From: Helichrysum umbraculigerum
Lineage: Eukaryota; Streptophyta; Magnoliopsida; Asterales; Asteraceae
Direction: 5' to 3'
DNA length: 64,000 bases
Assembly: GCA_949592205.1 (NCBI GenBank)
Contig: CATIUR010000004.1
Coordinates: forward strand, 91,534,337 to 91,598,336
The position numbers and the translations under genes are program-made. Position 1 is the first letter of the stretch. The number at the start of each line of letters is the position of its first letter. Positions 62,805 through 64,000 of this stretch are shown in pieces. Under the pieces are notes generated by a model. That model did not search any database. It saw only the letters and a program-made list of their open reading frames with translations, and was not told the origin of the DNA.

Positions 62805-64000
62805 CAATCCTCCAATTAGGGTATTTACTTAGCCTAATTTCATGCATTACCTAGAGTAATTCCCTGACTAGTGAATTCAAACTATTTTGTGTATAAGTTT
62901 TGATAAACTTACTATGTATTATGTGATATATTTGATTGTAGTTATATGTGTATATATATATAATTACGTACGAAATAAATATATCAAACTCTACGAATAG
63001 AACGTAATAACATTGGTGATACAAAATAATTAATAATTTGAAAATTATTAATTACAAATATTAGATAATTATATTATTGATATAATATAACAAAATATAC
63101 GTTTTATAATAAACGTATTAATCGTGAATAATAAAGTTCCAAAATGAACTTCGAAAATACTTTTGAATAATTTTTAGTATGAAATTATTATATAGAAGTA
63201 TTATAACGAAAAGAAACTGAAACATTTGACGAATTTTGTTACGCGTAATATGAACAGAAACAATTTTAAAACGCGCCTAGAGGTTCCAAATAATAAAAGT
63301 ATTATTTCGTAAGTTACTGTTTTAATGTGTAGAACATTACCTCAAAATATGATTTCCGAATTTAACTGAAATCTGGCACGCGTTTTACTTGTACAGTACT
63401 TTTGCTGTAAATAATTATAAGGTACTTTTGACAAAGTATTTCATATATATAATTATCAATTACTGAGTTTAAAACAATGAGAAACAAAACGCTAAATTTT
63501 ATTTTGATTAAAGTACCACAAATTATACCTGTGTACGAAATTAACGGGCTAAAAACTACCAATATTGCACCAACAAAAATATCTGGGCGACAGATTTGTG
63601 TTCGCTCCATACTCCCGTTTGAAATTTCACCTCCAATAATACACTTCACCAATAATTTTGATCTTCACAATTTACACACACACAACACAAACACTGGGTT
63701 CTTTCTTTGGTTCTCTGTGATCTTCAACAACACAGTAGCAGCAGCAAAGGAGTTAGAGCAGAAGCAACTCCATCTTCATTTTCATCACCCTTCACTTTCT
63801 TCACAAACATCAAACACCTAAAACTACAAAACAAAATGGTTTCTTGATCTTTTTCATAATCATCGTTCGTAATCATCATCATCAACCTCAGAAATCGTCA
63901 TCCTCTCCATCTAAAGCCATTGTGAGGATAATTTCTCTATTTTCTTCATTTATATAATTTCTTCAAATTATTATAATTGTTGATGATTATTGTTATAAAC
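62800..64000 (+). repeat. 3' LTR of element F (first 1201 bp; cut by window end)
   Basis: It aligns with 52994-54194 without gaps and with one difference seen (53710/63516). The palindrome array would begin just beyond the window. Confidence 0.95.

Larger units (their letters stand above)
52994..64000 (+). mobile_element. LTR retrotransposon F (Ty3/gypsy chromovirus, Tekay/Del-like)
   Basis: F consists of a 3908-bp 5' LTR, an initiator-tRNA-Met primer site, an unknown ORF, gag-pol with a chromodomain, a polypurine tract and a 3' LTR cut by the window end. The left target duplication should be GCTAA (52989-52993). The first 1201 bp of the two LTRs differ at one position (53710 T, 63516 C) with no indel, so insertion is very recent. 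Nevertheless pol has three in-frame stops. The chromodomain, primer type and long LTRs point to the Tekay/Del clade. Confidence 0.93.

Overview
The window is plant nuclear DNA, AT-rich and dominated by transposable elements: LTR retrotransposons primed by tRNA-Asp or initiator tRNA-Met, a tRNA-derived SINE, a Mutator-like element carrying a Ulp1-type protease, hAT-like elements and Helitron-like ends. The only clearly intact host gene is an intronless amino-acid transporter of the AVT3 type at 45971-47257. The extra ORF behind pol in the copia element resembles proteins I recall as abundant in Asteraceae annotations, so a daisy-family eudicot is my best guess (inference). No rRNA, intact tRNA, CRISPR or prokaryotic feature was seen.

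Layout. 1-32763 is one nested pile of retrotransposons. Element B (minus strand, 11446-32243) is a Ty3/gypsy-type element with 2.6 kb LTRs. It was hit by copia element D (15020-27453, minus; 414-bp LTRs; 5-bp target duplication CAGAA) and, at its 3' side, by the LTR of another gypsy family, E (10077-11445, minus). E was in turn broken by element C (3' internal part plus LTR, 6039-10076, plus), and C by element A (1-6038, minus). A, B and C are one family. B sits in a gag fragment of a further relative, G (32244-32763). 33514-41379 is a (TA)n-rich cluster holding two TIR elements built of hairpin arrays (M1, M2), a SINE inside M2, and a Mutator-like element with a Ulp1-like (C48) protease gene; hAT-like ends with an 8-bp duplication bracket the whole cluster. 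41380-45970 is AT-rich intergenic DNA with a MITE, a foldback and a Helitron end just upstream of the AVT3 gene. 47258-51900 is intergenic with two MITEs and a tRNA-like remnant. At 52575 a small gene with a PB1-like N-terminal domain is cut by element F (52994 to the window end, plus), a Tekay/Del-like chromovirus with 3.9 kb LTRs.

How it works together. The elements are self-replicating or parasitic units, not a host pathway. Three points stand out. (1) The A/B family encodes Gag, protease and an acidic tail followed directly by a separate unknown ORF, with no reverse transcriptase or integrase where these should be, so it probably depends on a partner. (2) The LTRs of three unrelated gypsy lineages (A/B/C, E, F) carry clusters of short CpG-bearing palindromes that share the half-site ATACGG/CCGTAT, and copia D carries its own dense GCGACGT/ACGTCGC clusters. 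(3) F has near-identical LTRs (one mismatch seen in 1201 bp) yet three nonsense codons in pol, which suggests it moved as an already defective copy.
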